A model generated the notes under the pieces. The model saw nothing but the letters and a program-made list of their open reading frames with translations. It did not search any database and was not told the DNA's origin. From positions 1,426,001 to 1,490,000 of the forward strand of contig NZ_LS999521.1 in assembly GCF_900520355.1 (NCBI RefSeq): 64,000 nt of DNA. Direction: 5' to 3'. Both the position numbers and the translations under genes were made by a program. Of this stretch, positions 26,287-34,079 are shown piece by piece. How positions within the stretch are numbered: position 1 is the first letter of the stretch; each line of letters begins with the position of its first letter. Source of the DNA: Acinetobacter calcoaceticus. Lineage in GTDB: Bacteria > Pseudomonadota > Gammaproteobacteria > Pseudomonadales > Moraxellaceae.

Positions 26287-26970
26287 ATGCTAAAAAAAAT
26301 ATGTCAAAGGTTTCAAAAAAAGCAGGGCTGTGTGGTCATTGCTGGTCATGATTTACACCTGATTGAGCGTGACTTTGTAATTCTAGATAAAAATGCACAA
26401 TTTCCATTACATCTTTATCAAGTTGTGCATGATTCAGCCGAAAAAAATATGCAAGTCCATTCTATAAATGATGGCGTGACAGCAGTTCATTTGAACTTGG
26501 TAAATACTGATCATTTCAAAAGTTTGATGCGTTATATTTCCAGTCAAAGACACACAATTGAACTCTGTATGTTTCAGCCGAACTTTTCATCTTCACCAAA
26601 TATTGAAGCTTTATCTTTAGAAGAGATTGAACACCATTGGCAAACCACAGGTTTAAGTGCGGTGAGTGTCGCGCAAGCTGTGATTAAGCCAATGTTAAAA
26701 CAGCAGCGGGGCACAGTTATTTTTCTTGGAGCACCGTTTAGCAACTCGACTCATTATGATGTATTAAGCCAAAGCATGTTTGCGGGCGTTCGCGCTTTAT
26801 CTCAGTCATTGGCAAGAGAGTTTCAACCTAAAGGCATTCATATCGCCTATTGTATGGTTGAGAAATGGGAAGGACAAAACCAACATTTTATTTCATCTGT
26901 TAAGCAAGTGTGCCAACACATCTATCAGCAACCTGATTCGGCATGGAGCCAAGAACTTAGCCTATCTTGA
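26287..26970 (+). CDS. Degenerate SDR-fold protein
   Basis: 227 aa. The C-terminal half resembles short-chain dehydrogenases (GTVIFLGAPFSNSTHYDVLS, then LAREFQPKGIHIAYCMV), but the glycine-rich cofactor motif at the N-terminus is missing and neither the Tyr nor the Lys is in place. It begins 10 bases after the preceding SDR gene. It may be a non-catalytic partner of that protein or a decaying duplicate; the frame is intact. Confidence 0.6.
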   Translation: MLKKICQRFQKKQGCVVIAGHDLHLIERDFVILDKNAQFPLHLYQVVHDSAEKNMQVHSINDGVTAVHLNLVNTDHFKSLMRYISSQRHTIELCMFQPNFSSSPNIEALSLEEIEHHWQTTGLSAVSVAQAVIKPMLKQQRGTVIFLGAPFSNSTHYDVLSQSMFAGVRALSQSLAREFQPKGIHIAYCMVEKWEGQNQHFISSVKQVCQHIYQQPDSAWSQELSLS

Positions 26971-27048
26971 AATTTTACTTTCGCATGTTCTTAAAATACA
27001 GTACTGATCTGGAATGATGACAGAACAATAATTTCGATAGGTATTTAC

Positions 27049-27606
27049 ATGGCAAAAATTAAGAGCGCTCAGCAAGCGGTTAAAGTGGTTTGTACGTTGG
27101 TAGCTTTCATGGGTTTTTCTTCATTAGCGCAAGCGTATCAATATAATCAAACTGCCCATTTAATTAATGAGCGCTTATCTTATATGAAGGATGTAGCGGG
27201 TTATAAAGCAGAGCAGCATTTGCCGATTGAAGATTTAATTCAAGAAAAGAAAGTTCTTGATCAATCTGTTTCCGAAGCTGAATCTTTTGGTTTAAATAGC
27301 GAAACAGTGAAGCCATTTATTGTGACTCAAATGAATGTTGCTAAGGTAATTCAGTACCGATATCGAGCAGACTGGTTGTCGAGTCCGGAAACCAATTGGA
27401 AGCCTCAGGATTTACCAGAAGTACGTCTAAAAATTAGTACGTTAAACACTGAACTTCTAAAGAATATTGCCGATCAACTTAAAAAAAATAATAACAAAGC
27501 ACCTCATAGCTGTGGCTACATGTGGTCTGTTCAGCATCCTCAACTTAAAGAAGCGGATAAGAAGGCTTTATGTGTGGCATTAAATAAAATTAAGTTAAAA
27601 GAATGA
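27049..27606 (+). CDS. Periplasmic chorismate mutase, AroQ gamma type (possibly altered site)
   Basis: 185 aa with a signal peptide cut near AQA-Y30, then an all-helical AroQ domain: INERLSYMKDVAGYK with Arg42 and Lys53, LPIEDLIQEKKVL, and a late helix with Gln102. Gamma-type enzymes turn chorismate into prephenate outside the cytoplasm. The position matching E. coli Arg51 appears to be Gln65, while Glu66 is kept, so activity is uncertain. Two Cys near the C-terminus (HSCGYMW, ALCVAL) may form a disulfide. Confidence 0.75.
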   Translation: MAKIKSAQQAVKVVCTLVAFMGFSSLAQAYQYNQTAHLINERLSYMKDVAGYKAEQHLPIEDLIQEKKVLDQSVSEAESFGLNSETVKPFIVTQMNVAKVIQYRYRADWLSSPETNWKPQDLPEVRLKISTLNTELLKNIADQLKKNNNKAPHSCGYMWSVQHPQLKEADKKALCVALNKIKLKE

Positions 27607-27655
27607 ATTTATTTAAGATAAGTAAAACATTGAATTTATTATCAGGAGAGTTTTT

Positions 27656-28675
27656 ATGAAAAAAACCTCTTCAATATCTTTTCTTTTTAAGAAGAGGTAT
27701 TTACTGATATTTTTGTTAGTTGCACTCTTTGCTTATGGCAAATACCACAATTACAAAGAAAAGATTTTATTTAGAGAATATTATTTACATCCACCATTGT
27801 ATAGAGAGATTTGGCCATCTGAATTTGACCCTAATGGAGTCACATTAGATATTCCAGCAAATTATCTTATGGATGCAACTGCTATTTCTGAATCTTCACG
27901 AAAGAAAGATCTGGAATTCAGAAAAAAGCAACGATATGAGAGTAATAAAGCCTTATGTGATAGATTTCAATGTACTGAGCTTTTTCAAGTTCTTTTACCT
28001 GATTACAAAGGTAAAACATTAGAGAATTTACATATTTTTAATCCTGAATCAATAAGAGCTGATTATGAAATACCTAAGGACTGGCAAGAGTTTTATAAGT
28101 ATGTAATTTGGTTTTCCTTAAATAGCTGGATACCTAAGAACCATAAAGTGAATGCTAGTGATGCAGAAATTACAATGGGTATAAATTTAAGTTCAGTGTT
28201 TCATCCGAAAGAGTATTTTGAAACGCCAAAATTAATTAAATATATACAAACTAAACCAGCTCCAGAATTAGGCTTAACAGAAGTTGTATCACTAGATCCT
28301 AATTTACCAGGCGAGTTCTATAAAGTTCTTGTTTATAAGGATTGGCGAAAGAAATATCCTGATGATGTAACAGAGGATTATAATCATTATAAGATTTATT
28401 TTAAAAAAGATGCTGATGGAAATATAGCCTCTTATATTAGTTGTAGTACTTTTGCTCGTACTTATTTATTAAGTAAACCAGATCCTGAACAGGCTATTCT
28501 AGAAGACTATGCTAAACCAAATCAGCAATACTATTGTAGCCATACTTTTAATGTGAAGGGACTGCCGATGAGTATTACCGCACATTACAGTGATAAGCAT
28601 TTAGCTGATTGGCAGAATATAGAAAATAATTTAACTCGGCTTATACAGTCATTTCATGTTAAAGAGACTAAGTAA
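27656..28675 (+). CDS. Membrane-anchored protein of unknown function
   Basis: 339 aa. A basic N-terminus is followed by one hydrophobic helix (about residues 14-27, LLIFLLVALFAYG), so the rest is probably periplasmic. The body is rich in Tyr, Lys and Asp and contains four to five Cys (CDRFQC at about 101-106, CSTF, YYCSH) that could form disulfides. No family is recognised. TCAGGAG supports the start. A terminator follows directly, and the IS-bearing remnant locus begins after it. Confidence 0.6.
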   Translation: MKKTSSISFLFKKRYLLIFLLVALFAYGKYHNYKEKILFREYYLHPPLYREIWPSEFDPNGVTLDIPANYLMDATAISESSRKKDLEFRKKQRYESNKALCDRFQCTELFQVLLPDYKGKTLENLHIFNPESIRADYEIPKDWQEFYKYVIWFSLNSWIPKNHKVNASDAEITMGINLSSVFHPKEYFETPKLIKYIQTKPAPELGLTEVVSLDPNLPGEFYKVLVYKDWRKKYPDDVTEDYNHYKIYFKKDADGNIASYISCSTFARTYLLSKPDPEQAILEDYAKPNQQYYCSHTFNVKGLPMSITAHYSDKHLADWQNIENNLTRLIQSFHVKETK

Positions 28676-28687
28676 GTTTCAATATTT

Positions 28688-28717
28688 AAAGCTCTTGTTA
28701 TTTAAAGAGCTTTTTTT
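28688..28717 (+). terminator. Terminator after the 339-aa gene
   Basis: Arms AAAGCTCTT/AAGAGCTTT, 8-base loop, T7 tail; 13 bases after the stop codon. Confidence 0.85.
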
Positions 28718-28888
28718 ATATCTAATGTTTTGATTCTTTCTTTTTGAACATTGACACTCAAAACCTCTACGATTATTCTTTGCCTGCTGGCCACATTGCC
28801 AGTCGGCTTTGACAGGCTGTATACCCAAAGCACACGAAAAAGTCTTTCTTTTTTGTGGGCATCCCTGCGTGCCCCCTCTGCGGCGGAA
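28702..28888 (-). pseudogene. 3' part of a C4-regulated (Icd/Ant-operon-like) reading frame, cut by the IS
   Basis: The frame is open into the left IS end, whose last bases would supply an artificial ATG at 28902, so the native 5' end is lost. The product is basic (SKPTGNVASRQR in the middle). The nucleotides 28809-28830 are nearly the reverse complement of 30388-30407 in the adjoining C4-like RNA, the relationship expected between a C4 antisense RNA and its target upstream of icd/ant in phages P1/P7. Protein similarity to Icd cannot be confirmed by eye. Confidence 0.45.
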
Positions 28889-28918
28889 TGATCTGACCCC
28901 ATAAAGTTGGACAGTTAA

Positions 28919-29734
28919 TTAAGCAGTTTTTAAAAACTGATTTCTATATTGTACAGGGGATAAACCTTGTAGCTTCACCTTGATTCTCTCATGATTATAA
29001 TAATGAATGTACTCTTTTACAGTTTTCTCTAATTCATCAATTGATTGAAATTTTTCACCATGAAAGCATTCCGATTTTAATATTCCAAAGAAGCTTTCTA
29101 TTACAGCATTATCCAAACAATTTCCCTTACGAGACATACTCTGAATTAAACCATGTTGCTTTAATTGCTGCTGGTAATGGGCCATTTGATATTGCCATCC
29201 TTGATCGGAATGGAGAATTGGTTTTTCATGTCGCTTAAGTTTAGCCAAAGCATGAATGAGCATCTCTTTTACTAACTCATAATTGAGTTTGCGTTGGATT
29301 CGGAACGTAATAATTTCCCCATTAAATAAATCTATAATTGGGGATAGGTAAAGTTTTTCACCATTCACATTAAATTCCGTTACATCAGTTGCCCATTTCT
29401 GATTTGGCCGATTTGCTTTAAATTGCCGTTGTAAAATGTTATCAGCCACCATCCCGACACAACCACTTTTATATGAGCGATATTTTAGTGCTCTGATCCT
29501 TGATTTGAGTCCCATAGTTTTCATGAGGCGATATACGCATTTATGGTTAATCATTATTCCTGCACTTTTCAAAGCAAGAGTAATTCTACGATAGCCGTAA
29601 CATCCTTTGTGCTTGTGATATATCGACTTAATATTTTGTTTTAGCTCAGTATATTTATCATTGGAGCGTAGAGCTTTCATGTGGTAGAAATAAGTACTAC
29701 GGGCTATCTTCGCGATACCGAGTAATAGTTTCAA
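28919..29734 (-). CDS. IS3-family transposase, OrfB (catalytic, made as OrfAB)
   Basis: 271 aa as a separate frame from a TTG, but the frame is open back to 29827, so the real product is an OrfAB fusion of about 464 aa made by -1 frameshifting. The rve integrase core has the DDE triad: Asp in WATDVTEF, Asp in LHSDQGWQY, Glu in NAVIESFFG. An HTH_21-type region (YGYRRI) precedes the core. It cuts and joins the IS ends. Confidence 0.92.
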   Translation of the reverse strand: MKLLLGIAKIARSTYFYHMKALRSNDKYTELKQNIKSIYHKHKGCYGYRRITLALKSAGIMINHKCVYRLMKTMGLKSRIRALKYRSYKSGCVGMVADNILQRQFKANRPNQKWATDVTEFNVNGEKLYLSPIIDLFNGEIITFRIQRKLNYELVKEMLIHALAKLKRHEKPILHSDQGWQYQMAHYQQQLKQHGLIQSMSRKGNCLDNAVIESFFGILKSECFHGEKFQSIDELEKTVKEYIHYYNHERIKVKLQGLSPVQYRNQFLKTA

Positions 29735-29793
29735 TGGATAGATATGCCTTAATTCTGAAACAACCTGAACACTGTCTGCGGTAGAAATTGAAC

Positions 29794-30312
29794 TTAAGTA
29801 CGCTGCTTCAGTTTTAAGGCTTTTAGCTTTTTTAAGAAAGCGACCTCTGCGCGCAAAGCTGTAACCTCATCAATGAGTTCTTGTTGAGACTTGTCTTTAT
29901 CATCTCTGATTGGCTTAACTACTTTGATTTTATCTTGCCTAGTCATATTGGTATAAGTCCGTTTAGTATTAAAACCAGCAATCCCTTCTTTATGATACTG
30001 AGCTAACCATCTTCTTAAAATTGACGTCCCGCTCAGATTTAATCGTCTTCTTACTTCTCTTACGGGTATCTTATCAAGAAGCATTTGTATCGCATTGATT
30101 TTAAATTCTGGAGAATAATAAGTCTTTTTAATTTTAACATTAAGCCCATCAGTACCATGTGCTTTATAGTTTTCAATCCATAACCGGATGGTTTGGAGAT
30201 CTACATTAAACTCTTTGGAAAGAATTTTATAGCCTTTACTCCCATCTAAATAAGCCTGAATTACTTTTAGTTTTAACTCTTTTGAATGCTTTGGAACTGG
30301 CATAGGACACAC
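29794..30312 (-). CDS. IS3-family OrfA (HTH protein)
   Basis: 172 aa with two helix-turn-helix regions (YKILSKEFNVDLQTIRLW around 30-50; VREVRRRLNLSGTSILRRW around 85-105) and a C-terminal heptad-like coiled coil (QELIDEVTALRAEVAFLKKL) used for dimerisation. It binds the terminal repeats. The end of the frame holds the slippery site, and ribosomes that do not shift stop at 29794. Confidence 0.9.
   Translation of the reverse strand: MCPMPVPKHSKELKLKVIQAYLDGSKGYKILSKEFNVDLQTIRLWIENYKAHGTDGLNVKIKKTYYSPEFKINAIQMLLDKIPVREVRRRLNLSGTSILRRWLAQYHKEGIAGFNTKRTYTNMTRQDKIKVVKPIRDDKDKSQQELIDEVTALRAEVAFLKKLKALKLKQRT
29827..29833 (-). promoter_or_regulatory. Programmed -1 frameshift site A-AAA-AAG
   Basis: Read on the minus strand in OrfA frame the codons are TTA AAA AAG at residues 160-162, giving the canonical heptamer A AAA AAG. 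Slipping by -1 enters a frame (GCT AAA AGC ...) that runs without a stop for 31 codons into OrfB at 29734. This is the known expression mechanism of IS3-family transposases. Confidence 0.88.
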
Positions 30313-30352
30313 CTTATAAGTTTAAAGAGTCTAACTTATGGGGTGCAGTTCA

Positions 30353-30425
30353 GAACGGGAGGGGGACACCTTCGGGTGTGCTGATCTTTTGGGTATCAGT
30401 CTGTCAACCCTCTCTCGTTTCGTCA
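30353..30425 (-). ncRNA. C4-like antisense RNA remnant
   Basis: On the minus strand the sequence gives two small hairpins: CTGAT-ACCCAAAAG-ATCAG and ACACC-CGAA-GGTGT, then CCCCCTCCCG. This matches the overall plan of phage P1/P7 C4 RNA, whose loops pair with the leader of its own operon. Part of it (30388-30407) is nearly complementary to 28809-28830, with one mismatch and one bulge. The IS lies between the RNA and the target. Ends are approximate. Confidence 0.6.
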
Positions 30426-30480
30426 CCATTATTTGACAGTAATGTGGTGAAGCTTCTTTATTACCCAAAGGAGTCCGCTC

Positions 30481-30573
30481 ATGCGTACTAATTCTTCTTA
30501 TTTCTTGGCCTTTGCCAAATTCTCTCTATTCATACCATTCAACTGGTCTTTAAAACGGTTTAATCGACTCTAG
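30481..30573 (+). CDS. Possible 30-aa Phe-rich peptide
   Basis: ATG preceded by AAAGGAG with a 7-base gap, then 30 codons ending TAG. The peptide is MRTNSSYFLAFAKFSLFIPF plus ten more residues (NWSLKR...), five Phe and a basic end. The excellent ribosome site is the main support; no family is recognised. It lies antisense to the region upstream of the C4-like RNA. The rest of 30426-30751 shows no other gene. Confidence 0.35.
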   Translation: MRTNSSYFLAFAKFSLFIPFNWSLKRFNRL

Positions 30574-30751
30574 GTTTTCTACACCTTTAGATCATTACGA
30601 CTAAAAAATCATAGCAACAATAAAACCTGAGATAGGCGAACACACCACTTTTGTGTCGTTTTCACATGCCTGTTTTTAGTGCTCATTTTAAGAGTGACGG
30701 CATTTCTATCTCATTTATATACAACAAAAAATTATTTTAAACGGTATATAT

Positions 30752-31303
30752 ATGCCAAATTTAGAAGCTTCATTTAGAGCACTACAAGTGCTCCACGCAG
30801 CAAAAGATTTATTTAATCAACATGGGTTTTACATCGGGATAGATCGAATTATTGAGGAAGCCAAAATCCCTAAAGCCACTTTTTATAATTACTTTCACTC
30901 TAAAGAAAAATTGGTTGAGATGTCTCTGACTTTTCAAAAAGACGCATTAAAACATGAGGTGTTTTCTATTATTCATTCGTACCAAGAACTTATGGTTTTC
31001 GATAAGTTAAAGAAAATCTACTTCTTACATGCAGATTTAGAAGGCTTTTATCGTTTGCTATTTAAAGCGATTTTTGAAATTGAAAAGCTTTATCCAGCGG
31101 CCTATAAACACGTCATTGACTACCGTAATTGGTTCATTAACGAAATTTATAAGCTGCTTTTAACCGTAAAAGTTACAGCCACAGTTGAAGATGCTTACAT
31201 GTTTTTATTTGTGATTGATGGGGCAATGGTTCAGCTTTTAAGTGCAAACAAGATCGATGAAAGAGATAAGTTATTAGAATATTTTATGTCGATGTTCGTT
31301 TAG
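30752..31303 (+). CDS. TetR/AcrR-family transcriptional regulator
   Basis: 183 aa. The N-terminal HTH (AAKDLFNQHGFYIGIDRII then IPKATFYNYFHSKEKLVEM) is typical TetR; the C-terminal ligand domain is variable. It is monocistronic and convergent with the FecA-like receptor gene through a shared terminator. The regulated gene is not evident: the upstream neighbour is the IS remnant locus, so its original context may have been lost. Confidence 0.88.
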   Translation: MPNLEASFRALQVLHAAKDLFNQHGFYIGIDRIIEEAKIPKATFYNYFHSKEKLVEMSLTFQKDALKHEVFSIIHSYQELMVFDKLKKIYFLHADLEGFYRLLFKAIFEIEKLYPAAYKHVIDYRNWFINEIYKLLLTVKVTATVEDAYMFLFVIDGAMVQLLSANKIDERDKLLEYFMSMFV

Positions 31304-31334
31304 ATTAATTAATACTCTAGTGTTTAATACCTAT

Positions 31335-31364
31335 AAAAAAGCCCTCCGAAGAGGGCTTTTTTTT
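31335..31364. terminator. Bidirectional terminator between TetR and receptor genes
   Basis: A6 GCCCTC CGAA GAGGGC T8: perfect stem with A and T runs on both sides, serving both convergent genes. Confidence 0.88.
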
Positions 31365-31379
31365 CAATTAAATTTAGCT

Positions 31380-33572
31380 TTAAAAGTCAAAAGATGTTTG
31401 TAGATAGAAAGTACGTGGCAGTCCTACATATTTACCGCCCGTAGAGTCTGTTGAGCGAGTAAAGTATTGCTTATCAAAGACGTTTTTGATTCCGCCAGCA
31501 ATTTTTAAACCTTTAACTTGTGAACTTAAGTCATAAGAGGTACGTAGAGCAAAAGTGGTATAACCTGGAATGTCTCCGTATTTACCGTCCGCAGTTTCTT
31601 CTGTTTGATAGAAATCACTATCAGGAACATCTGGTGAATGCTGCTTAGACTGTGCAAACATATCAGCATTTAAAGACCATTTATCCATGGTATAACCTAA
31701 CCCAACATTACCGACATGACGCGAGTAAAATGGTAGGTCTTTATCTTTAAACTGACCTGCTTCAGCTACTGCTTTGGTAAAAGTATAGTTGCTATATACT
31801 TTTAAGCCTTCTAGTGCATCGGATAATTGACCAAAATCGTAACTAATACCTGTTTCAATACCCTTATGGCTAGTCGCACCTAAATCTGTCCAGATTCCGT
31901 TATTGCCAGCATCACGTACCAATGAAAGCTCTTTATCAAAATCTAGATAGAACACGGTAAATTCGGCATTTAAACCGTTACCTAAATATTTGGTTCCAAT
32001 TTCGTAGTTGTTAGACTTCTCTGGGTGTAAACCTTCAGTTGTAGCAGTTGCAGTCGTTCCTTCAAGACGAGCCAACTGGCTGTACTGTTGTGGACCAAAC
32101 GATACGCCAGCATTAGCAAATATATTCCAGTTTTCATTTGCTGAGTACACGACAGACAAACTTGGTAAAAACTCATCTGAATCAATTTTTGGATAAACTG
32201 CGTTCGCTAGACCATTTTTATCATATCCAGTGAAACTATTGTGGGTTTCAATTGATTCAAAGCGGACGCCGGGTGTGATCGTCCAACGACCGAGTTCTAT
32301 ACGGTTATCAACATATACCGCATGCGCTTTAGTACCACCCTCACTACTGCTACGTGGAGCAAAATCTGGAACTGCTGCACCTGAACCATAAGATGCGGTA
32401 CGTCCGGCAAACTCAGAACTTTCTTCTTTTAAGTAGCGATAGCCAACTGTTACTTCATTTTGAGTATTACCAAGTTGATAAATACGTGAGTAACGCGGTT
32501 CAATTGCATAGACCTTGTAATCACGCGGAGCAGAATCAAGACGTTTTTGGCCATTCGCTAATACGGTCTCAAGATTACTTGTACGGAAAGAGTCAATGTA
32601 ATAACTCAGAACTTCAAAATTATTTTTTTCATCTTTATGGCTATAACGTAAAGAGACATCTGTACGTCGACCTGCAAAATAGTTTTTTTCACCAGAAGAC
32701 TGATAAGGGTTTTCAGCATACTGAGCCTGAGTTAAACCCTCTGGCATTTCGCCTCGACCTTCATAATGATGAAGATTTAAAGCAACTGAATCTTTATCAT
32801 TAAATTGATAAGCTGACTTTAACATTACATCGTCAATATCAATCTTGTTGTTAGCTTCTCGATATCCATTTCCTTTAGTCCCTGAATATAAGAGAGCAAG
32901 GCCTAAACCGTTGTCTAGAGTTCCCCCAACAAAGAGATTAGGGCTAAGTTTTACTTGGTCCGTACCAGATGCATATTCTGAAGTTAAGCTAACAGTTCCA
33001 CTAAAATCTTGTGGAATTGATCGAGTGGCAAAGTTAATAATTCCGCCTACGTTTTGAGGCCCAAAACGAACTGACCCAGCACCACGTACTACGTCAACTG
33101 ATTCAATATTACCTATTGAAACGGGTGCTAAAGATAATTGTGGTTGTCCATAAGGAGCAAATGAAAGAGGAATACCATCGACAAGAACTGTTGAGCGTGG
33201 TGAAAGACGTGATGCTAAACCACGCACACCAATATTCAATGAAACGTCACTACCACCAGTTCCACTACTATCTTGTGCTTGAACTCCAGGAATTTGCTTT
33301 AGGGCTTCTCGAATTGAAGTTGCTGCTGTTTCATCCAAACGCTTGCGGTCAACAATAGTTCGAGCACCAGGGTGTTTGTGAACTGTTTCAGCATTTGCTT
33401 CTTCTAACCAGTTACCTTGCGCCTTAATAGTGATGGTTGGTAATGCGCTGGTAGCTGTATCTTCGGCATGTGCTGGAATTGCTAGATAAGTACAAGCAAG
33501 TCCGATCGCATAGCTAAGAGTAGAAACTTTGAACTTAAAATTTGGTTGTGAAAGAGCAGATGAGCGTTCCAT
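31380..33572 (-). CDS. TonB-dependent receptor, FecA-like (ferric dicitrate/siderophore type)
   Basis: 730 aa from the ATG at 33572 (an upstream extension of 19 codons runs through the Fur box and is rejected). A signal peptide ends near AHA-E. The plug (GARTIVDRKRLDE, then RGAGSVRFGPQNVGGIINF) and 22-strand barrel with a final Phe are complete. Plug wording closely matches Pseudomonas FecA-type receptors, but the N-terminal signalling domain for an anti-sigma factor is absent. Regulation is probably direct by Fur. Confidence 0.88.
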   Translation of the reverse strand: MERSSALSQPNFKFKVSTLSYAIGLACTYLAIPAHAEDTATSALPTITIKAQGNWLEEANAETVHKHPGARTIVDRKRLDETAATSIREALKQIPGVQAQDSSGTGGSDVSLNIGVRGLASRLSPRSTVLVDGIPLSFAPYGQPQLSLAPVSIGNIESVDVVRGAGSVRFGPQNVGGIINFATRSIPQDFSGTVSLTSEYASGTDQVKLSPNLFVGGTLDNGLGLALLYSGTKGNGYREANNKIDIDDVMLKSAYQFNDKDSVALNLHHYEGRGEMPEGLTQAQYAENPYQSSGEKNYFAGRRTDVSLRYSHKDEKNNFEVLSYYIDSFRTSNLETVLANGQKRLDSAPRDYKVYAIEPRYSRIYQLGNTQNEVTVGYRYLKEESSEFAGRTASYGSGAAVPDFAPRSSSEGGTKAHAVYVDNRIELGRWTITPGVRFESIETHNSFTGYDKNGLANAVYPKIDSDEFLPSLSVVYSANENWNIFANAGVSFGPQQYSQLARLEGTTATATTEGLHPEKSNNYEIGTKYLGNGLNAEFTVFYLDFDKELSLVRDAGNNGIWTDLGATSHKGIETGISYDFGQLSDALEGLKVYSNYTFTKAVAEAGQFKDKDLPFYSRHVGNVGLGYTMDKWSLNADMFAQSKQHSPDVPDSDFYQTEETADGKYGDIPGYTTFALRTSYDLSSQVKGLKIAGGIKNVFDKQYFTRSTDSTGGKYVGLPRTFYLQTSFDF

Positions 33573-33595
33573 GTTGATGTATCGAAGTCCTAAAC

Positions 33596-33614
33596 GATAA
33601 TTATAATCATTATA
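33596..33614 (-). promoter_or_regulatory. Fur box before the FecA-like receptor
   Basis: GATAATTATAATCATTATA matches the 19-bp Fur consensus GATAATGATAATCATTATC at 17 of 19 positions. It lies 24 bases upstream of the receptor ATG, placing it over or next to the promoter. Confidence 0.85.
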
Positions 33615-34079
33615 GCGAAAAAGTAACAAAATTTTATGAAAAGGTTTAATTTTTTCCTTGGAATTTTAAACAATTTCTAAAAAATGAGATTTGATATTAA
33701 TTTAAAAAGTATGCTTATAATTTTTTATATAAAGAAAAAATTTTAGCAAGATTCAGGTGAACTGTATTTATGTAAAGCTTGCAGAGAGCTCATTGATATG
33801 CATACAACCCTCATTCTTAAAGACATTAGAAGTATAAAAGGGTTGGGGTACTTAAAATTAGGTTTTTCTAATAGTTGTAGGAAAAAATCAGCAATAAGTT
33901 GAGTTTGAAAGCTATTTGTGTGAAATTGAAAATAATTTAATAAATATTTTTAATAAAAATCAAAAGATTATTAATTTTTTTTGAACAATTGTTATAGTAT
34001 TTTTATATTAAATTATTGTTTTAATAATCAATAATCATTATTATTCGCGCTAATATTTACATGAAGACACAAAATACAT
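33615..34079. other. Divergent intergenic region of two iron receptors
   Basis: About 465 AT-rich bases. It holds one Fur box at each edge. A 34-codon frame near 33798 and a loose AACCCT/AGGGTT pair near 33810-33845 were seen but have no further support. Confidence 0.5.
34024..34042 (+). promoter_or_regulatory. Probable Fur box before piuA
   Basis: The right half ATAATCATTAT (34031-34041) is identical to the Fur consensus; the left half is a shifted run of AATAAT hexamers. It is 38 bases before the piuA ATG. Confidence 0.65.

Larger units (their letters stand above)
28889..30352 (-). mobile_element. Complete IS3-family insertion sequence, 1464 bp
   Basis: The ends are imperfect inverted repeats: TGATCTGACCCCATAAAGTT at the left and, reading inward from the right, TGAACTGCACCCCATAAGTT. 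The 3 bases GAA occur on both sides (28886-28888 and 30353-30355), a target duplication of the size typical for IS3 elements. It carries a two-frame transposase with DDE residues and a -1 slippery heptamer, so it looks intact. OrfA with paired HTH regions suggests the IS150-like branch; the exact IS name is not determined. Confidence 0.93.

Noticed and set aside
28702..28902. 66-aa frame on the minus strand as a complete gene
   Set aside because: Its ATG and first codons come from the IS end; the native start was displaced by the insertion, so it is listed as a remnant.
32354..32803. 149-aa frame antisense to the FecA-like receptor
   Set aside because: It lies wholly inside the receptor gene, with composition and codon pattern of a shadow frame.
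33798..33902. 34-codon frame between the two iron receptors
   Set aside because: No ribosome site and no typical composition; probably chance in a promoter region.
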